DNA of 64,000 bases, taken from assembly GCF_003428335.1 (NCBI RefSeq), contig NZ_CP031704.1, positions 4,538,071 to 4,602,070 of the forward strand, in the 5' to 3' direction. The notes beneath the pieces are model-generated. The model did not search any database. It worked only from the letters and a program-made list of their open reading frames with translations, and had not been told where the DNA came from. This DNA is from Solimonas sp. K1W22B-7. Its GTDB lineage: Bacteria > Pseudomonadota > Gammaproteobacteria > Nevskiales > Nevskiaceae. The translations under genes and the position numbers were made by a program. Positions 18,723-28,947 of the stretch are shown here, piece by piece (within the stretch, counting starts at the first letter, position 1; every line of letters starts with the position of its first letter).

Positions 18723-19031
18723 ATGCCTACAGAATTGCTGGAACGGATCAGCCGCGATCCGCACTACCTGGAACTGACCCGCAAGCGCTCGCGCCTGGCC
18801 TGGGTGCTCACCGCGATCATGCTGGCGGTGTACTACGGGTTCATCCTGCTGGTCGCCTTCGCCCCCGACCTGCTCAAGCAGCGCATCGGCGACGGCGCCA
18901 CCACACTGGGCTTCCCGCTGGGCATCGGCGTGATCCTTACCGCGATCCTGCTGACCGGCATCTACGTCTGGAAGGCCAACGGCGAGTACGACCGCCTCAC
19001 CGCCCGCATCCACCAGGGGAACGCCTCGTGA
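18723..19031 (+). CDS. yjcH: DUF485 membrane protein (YjcH-like)
   Basis: This 102-residue protein starts after a strong GGAGGAG. It has two membrane segments (about residues 25-47 and 59-82), and [20 protein letters not shown] is the usual DUF485 lead-in. In many proteobacteria this gene sits before actP and is thought to accompany the acetate permease. Its stop overlaps the actP GTG start, so the two are coupled. Confidence 0.9.
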   Translation: MPTELLERISRDPHYLELTRKRSRLAWVLTAIMLAVYYGFILLVAFAPDLLKQRIGDGATTLGFPLGIGVILTAILLTGIYVWKANGEYDRLTARIHQGNAS

Positions 19032-20695
19032 AGCTCCGCACATCCTGTGGCGCCGCCCTGGCGGCCATGCTGGCCTTTGCCGGCCCCGCCTTCGCCGCCG
19101 GTGCCCTCGAGGGCCAGGCGGTCAAGTCGGAAATCAACGTCATCGCCATCGCCATGTTCCTGGTGTTCGTCGGCCTGACGCTGTTCATCACCAAGTGGGC
19201 CGCCAGCCGCACCAAGTCGCGCTCCGACTTCTACGCCGCCGGCGGCGGCATCACCGGCTTCCAGAACGGCCTGGCGATCGCCGGCGACTACATGTCGGCA
19301 GCCTCCTTCCTCGGCATCTCGGCCCTGGTGTTCGGCTCCGGCTTCGACGGCCTGATCTACTCGATCGGCTTTCTCGTCGGCTGGCCGATCATCATGTTCC
19401 TGATCGCCGAGCGGCTGCGCAACCTCGGCAAGTTCACCTTCGTCGACGTCGCCGCCTACCGCCTGCAGCAGACACCGATCCGCACGCTCGCCGCCTCCAG
19501 CACGCTGGTGGTGGTGGCCTTCTACCTGATCGCGCAGATGGTCGGCGCCGGCCAGCTGATCAAGCTGCTGTTCGGGCTGGACTACTCCACCGCCGTGGTC
19601 ATCGTCGGCGTGCTGATGGTGGTCTACGTCACCTTCGGCGGCATGCTCGCCACCACCTGGGTGCAGATCATCAAGGCGGTACTGCTGCTCGGCGGCGCCA
19701 GCTTCATCGCCTTCATGGTCATGCGCCACGTCGGCTTCTCCTTCGACCGCATGTTCACCGAGGCGATCAAGGTACATGCCAAGGGCGAGGCGATCATGGG
19801 CCCCGGCGCGCTGGTGAAGGACCCGGTGTCCGCGATCTCGCTGGGCCTGGCGCTGATGTTCGGCACTGCCGGCCTGCCGCACATCCTGATGCGCTTCTTC
19901 ACCGTCAAGGATGCCCGGGAAGCGCGCAAGAGCGTGTTCTACGCCACCGGCTTCATCGGCTACTTCTACATCCTGACCTTCATCATCGGCTTCGGCGCCA
20001 TCATCCTGGTCGGCTCCAACAGCGCCTATCTCGACGGCAAGGGCGGCCTGCTGGGCGGCAACAACATGGCCGCCGTGCACCTGGCGCACGCGGTCGGCGG
20101 CGAAGTGCTGCTGGGCTTCATCTCGGCGGTGGCCTTCGCCACGATTCTCGCCGTGGTCGCCGGCCTGACGCTGTCCGGCGCCGCCGCGGTATCGCACGAC
20201 CTCTACGCCAGCGTCTTCGCCCGCGGCAAGGTCGACGACAAGAAGGAGCTCAAGGTCTCGCGCATCGCCACGCTGTGCCTGGGGGTGGTCGCGATCCTGC
20301 TCGGCATCGTGTTCGAAAAGCAGAACGTCGCCTTCATGGTCGGCCTGGCCTTCGCGGTGGCGGCCAGCACCAACTTCCCGATCCTGATCCTGTCGATGTT
20401 CTGGAAGGGCCTGACCACGCGCGGTGCGGTGGTCGGCGGCGGCCTGGGCCTGGCCACGGCGGTGACGCTGACCGTGCTGGGGCCCGCGGTCTGGGTCAAG
20501 GTCTTCGGCTATGCCGAGCCGATCTTCCCCTACGACGCGCCGGGCCTGTTCTCGATGAGCGCCGCCTTCCTCGGCTGCTGGCTGTTCTCGGTGACCGACC
20601 GCTCGGCCCAGGCCAGCCGCGAGGCCACGCTGTTCGACAGCCAGCTGGTGCGCTCGCAGACCGGCATCGGCGCCAGCACGGCCGCATCGCATTGA
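19028..20695 (+). CDS. actP: Cation/acetate symporter ActP
   Basis: The protein has 555 residues starting at a GTG that overlaps the previous stop. An N-terminal signal-like helix is followed by about 13 membrane segments of the SLC5 family. Signature stretches are [21 protein letters not shown] and [18 protein letters not shown]. ActP imports acetate and other short acids with sodium or protons. It lies between its DUF485 partner and acs, matching the usual yjcH-actP-acs set, although here a strong terminator separates actP from acs. Confidence 0.95.
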   Translation: MKLRTSCGAALAAMLAFAGPAFAAGALEGQAVKSEINVIAIAMFLVFVGLTLFITKWAASRTKSRSDFYAAGGGITGFQNGLAIAGDYMSAASFLGISALVFGSGFDGLIYSIGFLVGWPIIMFLIAERLRNLGKFTFVDVAAYRLQQTPIRTLAASSTLVVVAFYLIAQMVGAGQLIKLLFGLDYSTAVVIVGVLMVVYVTFGGMLATTWVQIIKAVLLLGGASFIAFMVMRHVGFSFDRMFTEAIKVHAKGEAIMGPGALVKDPVSAISLGLALMFGTAGLPHILMRFFTVKDAREARKSVFYATGFIGYFYILTFIIGFGAIILVGSNSAYLDGKGGLLGGNNMAAVHLAHAVGGEVLLGFISAVAFATILAVVAGLTLSGAAAVSHDLYASVFARGKVDDKKELKVSRIATLCLGVVAILLGIVFEKQNVAFMVGLAFAVAASTNFPILILSMFWKGLTTRGAVVGGGLGLATAVTLTVLGPAVWVKVFGYAEPIFPYDAPGLFSMSAAFLGCWLFSVTDRSAQASREATLFDSQLVRSQTGIGASTAASH

Positions 20696-20727
20696 CCAGA
20701 ACGCAGCCACACGGGCGATAGACTTGA

Positions 20728-20766
20728 GGGGGCCTTCATGCCATAAGGAGGCCCCCCGGTTTTTTT
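20728..20766 (+). terminator. Rho-independent terminator after actP
   Basis: GGGGGCCT / AGGCCCCC with a 13-base loop is followed by TTTTTTT. It implies that acs has its own promoter downstream of 20766 or is reached by read-through. Confidence 0.85.
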
Positions 20767-20813
20767 CGCCGGACACGACAAACCCGATTGAAAACAGCTC
20801 TGCGGAGACAGGC

Positions 20814-22778
<1,965 letters not shown>

Positions 22779-22797
22779 CGGAAGTCTTTGCAACCCA

Positions 22798-22867
22798 TGT
22801 GGGAGCGGCTTTAGCCGCGATCTTCAAATGAGCCTGCCAAAAGATCGCGGCTGAAGCCGCTCCCACA
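22798..22867. repeat. REP-like hairpin, GTGGGAGCGGCTTTAGCCGCGAT family
   Basis: Two 27-base arms (22798-22824, 22841-22867) differ at one position. The same unit occurs at 51038-51091, and a variant occurs at 63603-63661. It lies just after acs. Confidence 0.85.
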
Positions 22868-22877
22868 AAGCCTCCGG

Positions 22878-22994
22878 GGATGTGAAGAAACCGTAGCGAG
22901 TGGCCCGAGCTTGCATCGAGGAGCGGAGACGTACTGAAGTACGGCGAGCACCGGACATGCAAGATCGGGGCACGCAGCAGGTTTATTCACATCC
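22878..22994. repeat. Nested palindromic element with GTACT-AGTAC apex (copy 1)
   Basis: Three pairs of arms are nested: GGATGTGAAGAAACC / GGTTTATTCACATCC (22878-22892, 22980-22994; one mismatch), GTGGCCCGAGCTTGCAT / ATGCAAGATCGGGGCAC (22900-22916, 22957-22973; two mismatches), and CGTACT-ga-AGTACG (22930-22943). The architecture is shared with 24682-24771. It fills the space between acs and the FecR-domain gene. Confidence 0.75.
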
Positions 22995-22998
22995 TCGC

Positions 22999-23733
22999 TC
23001 AGTACTCGCGCCGTGGTCCCTTGTACCCCATCCCCTCCAGCCTGAACGGCACCTCGCGCCCCACCAGCGCCTCCAGCGTCATCAGTTCCAGGTCGGTATG
23101 CCACTGGAAGGCCGCCGGCACGATGCGCCGGCCGTTCTGCGGTCTGGCCAGCACATAGCGCGGCGCGTCGTGGTGCTGCGCCACGATCTCCTCGCTGGCG
23201 GAGGGGTCGCCCGCGGCCGCCAGCTGCACGCGGCCGTAGCAGGTGCAGACGTAGGTCTTCTCCGGGTCCGCCTCGAAGTACACGCCGGTGCCGCGGATGC
23301 CGATCGTCGCGGTGCCGGTCTGCACCGCCAGCTCGCGGTCGCGCTGGCCGAACACCGTCAGCATCGCGCCGCTGACCAGGCGGAAGAACTGGCGCGTGCT
23401 GCGGCCCAGGTCCAGCTGCAGCTCGGTGTCGCCGCGCAGGATCAGGGCATCCTGCCCCACCACCGCCACCAGGCTGGCACCCTTGCCGGTACGCACGTGG
23501 TCCTGCGGCCCGATCAGGGTGTCGCGCGTGGCGCGCTGGCCGTTGACCCGCACCTCGCCCTGCAGCGAGAAGACCGAGCGCCCGGCCGGCAGCCTGCCCG
23601 GCAGTTCGCCGAACACGCCGGCCAGCGCCTCCAGCTGCCAGCCGCTGCCCCCGGCCAGCAGGCCCAGCGACAGCGCGCGGACCAGGAACTCGCGGCGGGA
23701 ATCGTCGGCTTCTTCGTGGGAGCGGTCGTGCAT
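22999..23733 (-). CDS. FecR-domain protein with Tat-like signal
   Basis: The protein has 244 residues. The N-terminus (SRREFLVRALSLGLLAGG) is a twin-arginine-type export signal. The next part carries the FecR fold: VRTGKGASLVAVVGQDALILRGDTEL, then GIRGTGVYFE. Here it is not attached to a FecI/FecA iron system; such free FecR domains are common in secreted or envelope proteins. It diverges from a beta-barrel gene across an 80-base gap, suggesting a joint role at the envelope (inference). Confidence 0.8.
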   Translation of the reverse strand: MHDRSHEEADDSRREFLVRALSLGLLAGGSGWQLEALAGVFGELPGRLPAGRSVFSLQGEVRVNGQRATRDTLIGPQDHVRTGKGASLVAVVGQDALILRGDTELQLDLGRSTRQFFRLVSGAMLTVFGQRDRELAVQTGTATIGIRGTGVYFEADPEKTYVCTCYGRVQLAAAGDPSASEEIVAQHHDAPRYVLARPQNGRRIVPAAFQWHTDLELMTLEALVGREVPFRLEGMGYKGPRREY

Positions 23734-23813
23734 GGCGCGCAGTTCAGCACGACCGCGCCGCCGCGGCCAGTATCTGGTTCACAATGCGGGCATCGGACCG
23801 GGCCGGGGGACTC

Positions 23814-24638
23814 ATGGAACAGCGGTGGAGAGCCATGCTGGGCGTCGCGCTGTACGCCGCCCTGCCGGCGCAGGCGGGCGACTGGTCGGGCGAGGCCACG
23901 CTGGGCTACGACAGCAACGTTGCCAACGTCCGCGAGGGTGCCGACGAACGCAGCGACCGCTTCGCGCAGCTGGCCATCGGCATCGATCGCCCCTGGCGCC
24001 TGAGCCCGGCCAGCCTGCTGCTGTGGCGCCCGCAGCTGGAGGCGCAGCAGTTCGACGATTTCCAGGGCCTGTCGAACCTGCAGGCCGGCCTGCAGGCACG
24101 CTGGCTCTATCGCCCCGCCCCGGGCTTCTACGCACCGATGCTGGAGCTGCTGGCCGGCGCCGCCTGGTGGGAGTTCGACAGCGCCCTGCGCGACAGCAGG
24201 CAAACCCGCTATGGCCTGTTCTTCACCGAACAGCTCAGCACGCGCATCGGCCTGCGCGCCGGCTGGCAGCTGCGCCAGCGCCGCGCGCAGGCGACGGTGT
24301 TCGACAACAGTGTGCGCAGCTGGATCGCCGACCTCGACTGGGAACTGCAGCCCGGCACGACGCTGACCCTCGGCTACCAGCACATGGACGGCGACCTGGT
24401 CTCTTCCGCCGCCGCGGCGCCGCCGGCCGCGCGGGCGAGCGCTGCCGACGACGTCTTCGCCGGCGCCACCGCCTTCCGGCTGCCCGCGCGCGCGCATGTC
24501 GGCAGCCTGGGACTCAACCACGCCCTGTCGCCGCAGCTGGCGCTGGACGTCCAGGCCCGCGAAGTGCGCGCGCAGGCCGACACCGGCGTGCGCTACGGGC
24601 GCAGCCAGCTGCTCGCCAGCCTGCTGTGGCGCTGGTAG
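23814..24638 (+). CDS. Predicted outer-membrane beta-barrel protein
   Basis: The 274-residue protein starts at an ATG just after GGGGGA. A short signal peptide (cleavage near AQAGD) is followed by GYDSNVANV and many amphipathic strands with aromatic girdle residues, and the chain ends in RW. This is the pattern of a barrel of roughly 12-14 strands. The GYDSNV opening is seen in several proteobacterial surface proteins with no assigned role. It is divergent to the FecR-domain gene. Confidence 0.7.
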   Translation: MEQRWRAMLGVALYAALPAQAGDWSGEATLGYDSNVANVREGADERSDRFAQLAIGIDRPWRLSPASLLLWRPQLEAQQFDDFQGLSNLQAGLQARWLYRPAPGFYAPMLELLAGAAWWEFDSALRDSRQTRYGLFFTEQLSTRIGLRAGWQLRQRRAQATVFDNSVRSWIADLDWELQPGTTLTLGYQHMDGDLVSSAAAAPPAARASAADDVFAGATAFRLPARAHVGSLGLNHALSPQLALDVQAREVRAQADTGVRYGRSQLLASLLWRW

Positions 24639-24645
24639 CAGCCCC

Positions 24646-24911
24646 AGGGCCTGTTAACGCTACGGCAGTCGCTGCGACGGAGGCCGCCTGGGTGCAGGGC
24701 TATGCCCCGAGGCGCGCCGTGTACTCGAAGTACATCAGCGACTCGGGGCGACGCCCTGCGCCCAGGCGGCCCCGCCCTTCGGGTGCCCCCGTCTTTGCCG
24801 CCATGCTGTGTTGCTCGTCAGTCTCTTATTCCCGATAAGCCACCTCCTCGCGCCTTGCCTGGCGGCAAATACGGGGGCATCGCAGCGACTGCCGTAGCGT
24901 TAACAGGCCCT
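24646..24911. repeat. Composite element: 32-bp perfect inverted arms around a nested palindrome
   Basis: The outer arms (24646-24677 and 24880-24911) are perfect 32-base inverted repeats starting AGGGCCTGTTAACGCTAC. Inside lie GGCCGCCTGGGTGCAGGGC / GCCCTGCGCCCAGGCGGCC (24682-24700, 24753-24771), CCCCGAGGCGC / GCGACTCGGGG, and the apex TGTACT-cga-AGTACA (24720-24734). The rest, 24772-24879, has no gene. The arms recur as a solo hairpin at 47206-47260. Confidence 0.8.
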
Positions 24912-25032
24912 AGCTGCCAATTTTCCAGTGCCGGCAGGCACTTGCGCAGTGCCCTCATTGACATGTGATGGGCATCGCATTTACCTTCAGTGAGCGTTGT
25001 TCATTTACAACGACTCACGGAGGGAACCTTTC

Positions 25033-25725
25033 ATGCCGAGCCTTTTCTACCGCATCCGCAGCCTGGTCACGGCCCAGGCGCATCACCAGATCGACGAGAT
25101 CGAGAATCCGCAGGTCATGGCCCACCAGGTCCTGCGCGAACTCGGTGACGACCTGCAGCAGGCCAACCAGGCGCTGGTGATTTCGCTGGGCGCCGAGAAG
25201 CAGCTGCAGCGCCAGCGCGAGGCCGCCGGCAGCGAGGCCGCCGACTGGGAACTGAAGGCCGAGCGCCTGCTCAAGGCCGGCGACGAAGACAAGACCCGCA
25301 GCGCGCTGGAACGCGCGGTGCAGATGCGCAGCCGCGCGCAGGCCCTGGAAACGCCGCTGGCCGCGGCGCAGCGCGCCACCGTGCGCCTGCGCGAGCAGGT
25401 GCAGCGCCTCAAGTCCGAGCTGGAGACGGCGCGCGGCCGCGCCGCCATCATCAGCGCCAACCAGACCGCCGCCAATGCCCTGGGCAGCGCCGCCCGCGCC
25501 AGCGACAGCTATACCCGCGCGATGGATCGTGCGCAGCAGATGGACCGCCTGTCGCAGAAAGCCGCGCGCTTCGAGTCCGAGGCCGAAGCCGCGGCCGAAC
25601 TGCTCAACGAGGACGGCCGCTTCGAGCGCGAGGTGGCGCAGGTCGACCTGGGCGTGGAAGTGGCGGCGCGCATGGCGGAGCTGAAGGCGCGCCTCGCGGG
25701 CGACTCTGTGCCGCCGTCTAATTGA
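25033..25725 (+). CDS. pspA: PspA/IM30 family membrane-stress protein
   Basis: The 230-residue protein begins MPSLFYRIRSLVTAQAH after GGAGGGA. The N-terminal amphipathic helix and the long coiled coil (about residues 30-190, rich in Leu, Gln, Glu and Arg) are typical of PspA/IM30, which binds and stabilises damaged inner membrane and remodels it as an ESCRT-III relative. No pspF, pspB or pspC is nearby. Two small membrane proteins follow in the same direction. Confidence 0.9.
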   Translation: MPSLFYRIRSLVTAQAHHQIDEIENPQVMAHQVLRELGDDLQQANQALVISLGAEKQLQRQREAAGSEAADWELKAERLLKAGDEDKTRSALERAVQMRSRAQALETPLAAAQRATVRLREQVQRLKSELETARGRAAIISANQTAANALGSAARASDSYTRAMDRAQQMDRLSQKAARFESEAEAAAELLNEDGRFEREVAQVDLGVEVAARMAELKARLAGDSVPPSN

Positions 25726-25736
25726 TCGATGTTCAT

Positions 25737-25868
25737 ATGAACCACGATCACGCCGCGCCAGAGGGCTTTTCGCCGGCCCGCGCCGCCCGCCTGCTGCTGG
25801 CGACCGCGGCGATGGCCTTCGTCTTCGCCCTGCCCGCCAGCCTGCACCTGCTGCTCAACCTCTGCTGA
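25737..25868 (+). CDS. Small membrane protein, 43 residues
   Basis: A short frame beginning MNHDHAAPEGFSPARAARLL has one membrane segment (about residues 19-40) and ends LLNLC. It lies 11 bases after pspA and 9 bases before the YiaA-like gene, so the three look like an operon. The ribosome site is weak. Its place and hydrophobicity argue that it is real; no family is recognised. Confidence 0.55.
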   Translation: MNHDHAAPEGFSPARAARLLLATAAMAFVFALPASLHLLLNLC

Positions 25869-25877
25869 GAACCTGAC

Positions 25878-26168
25878 ATGGAAACTTCCGACAACTTCGA
25901 CACGCTGCGCCTCGACTCTCCCGGCTGGATCTTCTTCGTCAAGACCTCCTTCGCCTGCGCGCTCGGCGGCATGGTCTTCGGCGTCACCGTCATGCCGGTG
26001 GAAATCTGGATGCGCGGCTACATGATCCTCGGCACGCTGTTCCTGACCGGCTCCACCTTCACGCTGGCCAAGACGCTGCGCGACCAGTTCGAGGCCAACA
26101 AGCTGATCAACAAGGTGGCCCAGGCGCGCACCGAGAAGCTGCTCAAGGAATACGGCATCCAGAACTGA
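25878..26168 (+). CDS. YiaA/YiaB-type inner-membrane protein
   Basis: The 96-residue protein has two membrane helices (about 17-38 and 46-63) in the pattern of the YiaAB two-helix domain: GWIFFVKTSFACALGG and RGYMILGTLFLTGSTFTL. The C-terminus is a charged helix (LRDQFEANKLINKVAQA). YiaA-like proteins often lie beside pspA in proteobacteria, and a role in membrane stress is likely by association. Confidence 0.8.
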   Translation: METSDNFDTLRLDSPGWIFFVKTSFACALGGMVFGVTVMPVEIWMRGYMILGTLFLTGSTFTLAKTLRDQFEANKLINKVAQARTEKLLKEYGIQN

Positions 26169-26195
26169 GGGCCGCGTCGCATCCGGGAAACCGCC

Positions 26196-26225
26196 CCGTC
26201 ATGCCGGCGCAAGCCGGCATGACGG
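26196..26225. repeat. GTCATGCCGGC palindrome, second copy
   Basis: CCGTCATGCCGGC-gcaa-GCCGGCATGACGG is perfect and matches the stem of the terminator at 745-782. Here it has no T-run and precedes the YiiX-like gene by 41 bases. Confidence 0.7.
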
Positions 26226-26266
26226 CAGCCATGAAAACTCTCCATGACAAGAAGGAACCCCCACCA

Positions 26267-26917
26267 ATGAACCACAAGCTTCAGGCCGCCGAAGCGACCG
26301 CCCTGCTCGAGCCCTCCCTGGCGGAAGGCGACCTGGTGTTCACACGCCTGCGTACCCCCTTCGGCCGCTACATCGCCGACGCCTCGGCCAGCTGGACCTC
26401 GCACGTGGGCATCGTCTTCCGCGACCCGCAGGGAAGCTGGCGCGTGGCTGAGAGCCGCATCCCGCGCGCCTGCTACAGCAGCCTGGAATCCTTCCTGGGG
26501 CGCAGCGAGGACTGCGGCGTGGTGGTACGCCGCCCGCGCCTGGCCCTGGCACCCACGGACGTCGCGGCGCTGCGTGCGCAGGCCGAGCGTCGCTTCGGGC
26601 AGTGGTACGACACCGGCTTCAAGTACGACCGGCCGCAGCGCGCCTTCTGCTCCAAGTTCACCTACGACGTCTACCGCGAGGCGCTGGGCCTGGAGATTGG
26701 CCGAAGGGAAAATTTCCGCGAGCTGCTGGCGCGCAACCCGGAACCGCGCCTGGGCTTCTGGAGATTATGGTATTTCGGACGCATCCCCTGGGATCGGGTG
26801 ACGGTAACGCCGGCCAGCCAGCTGGAATCGCCGCTGCTGGTCGACGTCTACGACCGGCGCCGCGATTTCGCCGGCCCGAAGAAGGCCGCGATCATCTCCT
26901 CGCAGTACAGCGCGTAG
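26267..26917 (+). CDS. YiiX/YaeF-like permuted papain-type amidase
   Basis: The protein has 216 residues from the ATG that follows AAGGAA; ATGs at 26201 and 26234 are also in frame. The family has a circularly permuted NlpC/P60 fold. The histidine lies in SWTSHVGIVFRD (after GDLVF), and the cysteine follows in RAFCSKFTYDVYREALG. It probably cleaves an amide bond in the envelope or on lipids; no signal peptide is clear. Its last 70 bases overlap the convergent TetR gene. Confidence 0.75.
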   Translation: MNHKLQAAEATALLEPSLAEGDLVFTRLRTPFGRYIADASASWTSHVGIVFRDPQGSWRVAESRIPRACYSSLESFLGRSEDCGVVVRRPRLALAPTDVAALRAQAERRFGQWYDTGFKYDRPQRAFCSKFTYDVYREALGLEIGRRENFRELLARNPEPRLGFWRLWYFGRIPWDRVTVTPASQLESPLLVDVYDRRRDFAGPKKAAIISSQYSA

Positions 26918-27462
26918 TCGCCGCTGCGCCCACCCCAGCTGAGCTTGCCGCTGACCGCCAGGGAACAGATGCCATGCACACCGCTCCAGTACGTGGTCGC
27001 ACGCAGGCGCCGGGCTTCCGGCTTCTGCCGCGGCTCCAGCAGCGCCAGCGTCGCCTCCACCAGTTCGAACAGGCGGCGGATGCGGGCGTCGGCAGTGGGG
27101 CGCGGCTTCATTTCTTCCGGCAGGCGGTGCTCGAACATCAGGCGCCAGCGGTGCGGGTTGCGGATGGCGAACTCGATGTAGCCGCGCGCCATCGCGCCGA
27201 GTTTGTCGCGCGGGTCCTGCAGCGGCTCGATGGCATCGCGCAGATACAGGTAGATCGCGTCGGCGGTGCGCTCGTTGAGCGCGGCCAGCAGGTCGTCCTG
27301 GTTCTGGAACAGCAGGTAGAGATTGCCGACGGTGTAGCCGATGGCCTGCGCCACCTTGCGCATGCTCAGGTCGTCGATGCCTTCGCGGACCAGGATCAGC
27401 TCGGCCGCGGCGATGGCCATGTCGCGCTGCTGCTCGCGGGTGTGGAGATTGCGTCGTCCCAT
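26848..27462 (-). CDS. TetR/AcrR family transcriptional regulator
   Basis: The 204-residue protein starts at MGRRNLHTREQQRD. The helix-turn-helix is LILVREGIDDLSMRKVAQAIGYTVGNLYLLFQNQDD. The C-terminal domain resembles the TetR_C group that includes IEFAIRNPHRWRLMFEH. It diverges from the sterol desaturase-family gene with only 53 bases between starts, so it may control that gene. Its 3' end overlaps the YiiX-like gene by 70 bases. Confidence 0.88.
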   Translation of the reverse strand: MGRRNLHTREQQRDMAIAAAELILVREGIDDLSMRKVAQAIGYTVGNLYLLFQNQDDLLAALNERTADAIYLYLRDAIEPLQDPRDKLGAMARGYIEFAIRNPHRWRLMFEHRLPEEMKPRPTADARIRRLFELVEATLALLEPRQKPEARRLRATTYWSGVHGICSLAVSGKLSWGGRSGDYALYCEEMIAAFFGPAKSRRRS

Positions 27463-27515
27463 GGCGGGGCATTTTGCGCGACACAACTGATCGCTGTCCA
27501 TTTCAGGCCCTAGCC

Positions 27516-28235
27516 ATGCTGCCCTGGCTCTTCCTGCTGGCGGCCTGCTGCTTCCTGCTGGAGCGCGCCATCCCCGGCTGGGCGCTGCCGCGGGTGCGCG
27601 GCTGGCCGTTGCGCGTGGTGCTGGTCAACCTTGCCCAGCTGGGGGTGGTGCTGCTGGCCGGCCTGAGCTGGGAGCGCTGGCTCTCGTCCTGGTCGCTGTT
27701 CCACCTGTCCGACCATGTCGCGCCCGTGGCCGGCGGCCTGATCGCCTACTTCATCGCCACTTTCGTCTTCTACTGGTGGCACCGCTGGCGCCACGAAAAC
27801 GACTGGCTGTGGCGCCTGTTCCACCAGATCCATCACAGCCCGCAACGCATCGAGGTCATCACCTCGTTCTACAAGCACCCCGGCGAGATGATCGTCAATT
27901 CGCTGATCGGCAGCCTGCTGGTCTATACCCTGCTGGGGCTGTCGCCCGCGGCAGGAGCGGCATATACCGCCTGCACGGCGATCGGCGAGTTCTTCTACCA
28001 CACCAATGTCCGCACGCCGCGCTGGGTCGGCTGGTTCTTCCAGCGCCCGGAGATGCACCGCGTCCACCACCAGCACGGACGCCACCGCAACAACTACGGC
28101 GACATCGTCTGGTGGGACATGCTGTTCGGCACCTACGAGAACCCCGAGCGCTTCGACGGCCGCTGCGGCTTCGACGACGCGCGGGAGCAGCGCCTGCTGG
28201 ACATGCTGCGCTACCGCGACGTGCATCGCCCGTGA
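27516..28235 (+). CDS. Sterol desaturase / fatty acid hydroxylase family protein
   Basis: The 239-residue membrane protein has four or five membrane segments and the histidine clusters of this diiron family: HRWRHE, HQIHHS and HRVHHQHG. These enzymes insert oxygen or a double bond into lipids or sterols at the membrane. It starts at MLPWLFLL in the gap opposite the TetR gene. Lipid substrate is not predictable; a link to the cholesterol oxidase is tempting but unproven. Confidence 0.88.
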   Translation: MLPWLFLLAACCFLLERAIPGWALPRVRGWPLRVVLVNLAQLGVVLLAGLSWERWLSSWSLFHLSDHVAPVAGGLIAYFIATFVFYWWHRWRHENDWLWRLFHQIHHSPQRIEVITSFYKHPGEMIVNSLIGSLLVYTLLGLSPAAGAAYTACTAIGEFFYHTNVRTPRWVGWFFQRPEMHRVHHQHGRHRNNYGDIVWWDMLFGTYENPERFDGRCGFDDAREQRLLDMLRYRDVHRP

Positions 28236-28287
28236 GCGGCGGCTCCGCTGCATTTATAGTGACGACCGGGAAACAGGGAGAACATCG

Positions 28288-28935
28288 ATGACGACACAGG
28301 CGCTGCCCGCGGGCCGCATTCCGATGGCGGTCAAGCTCGGCTACACCGCCTTCATGGCGATCCTGGTGCCGGTCTACTGGCACCACTACGGGCCGACCAA
28401 TTTCCTGTATTTCTGCGACGTCGCCCTGTTCCTGACCCTGGCCGGCGTCTGGCTGGAGACCCCGCTGCTGATCTCGCTGCCGGCCGTGGGCATCCTCGCC
28501 TCGCAGGCACTGTGGCTGCTCGATTTCGTCTTCGAACTGGCCGGCGGACAGCTCACCGGCATGACCGCCTACATGTTCGACGAGGCCCGCCCGCTGTACC
28601 TGCGCGGGCTGTCGCTGTTCCACGGCTGGCTGCCGATCCTGCTGGTCTACCTGGTGATGCGCAGCGGCTACGACCGCCGCGCGCTGTGGCTGTGGACGGC
28701 CATCGCCTGGGTACTGGTGTGGATCAGCTTCCTGTTCCTGCCCGCACCCTCGGCGAACCACGGCATCGCGCCGGTCAACGTCAACTACGTCTGGGGCTTC
28801 AGCGACGTGGCGCCGCAGTCCTGGATGCCGCCGCTGGCCTGGGTGGCCACCGAGATGATCGCGCTGCTGGTGGTGCTGTACCTGCCGGTGCACCTGCTGC
28901 TGCGGCGCTACGCTCCGGCCGCCCCGGCGCGCTGA
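28288..28935 (+). CDS. Polytopic membrane protein of unknown function
   Basis: The 215-residue protein follows CAGGGAG by seven bases. It has six or seven hydrophobic segments. Conserved-looking stretches are YWHHYGPTNFLYFCDVALF and FLPAPSANHGIAPVNVNYVWG, the latter in a periplasmic-type loop. I do not recognise a named family. It lies about 50 bases after the hydroxylase gene and is probably co-transcribed with it. Confidence 0.7.
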   Translation: MTTQALPAGRIPMAVKLGYTAFMAILVPVYWHHYGPTNFLYFCDVALFLTLAGVWLETPLLISLPAVGILASQALWLLDFVFELAGGQLTGMTAYMFDEARPLYLRGLSLFHGWLPILLVYLVMRSGYDRRALWLWTAIAWVLVWISFLFLPAPSANHGIAPVNVNYVWGFSDVAPQSWMPPLAWVATEMIALLVVLYLPVHLLLRRYAPAAPAR

Positions 28936-28947
28936 GACTGCGCTGAG

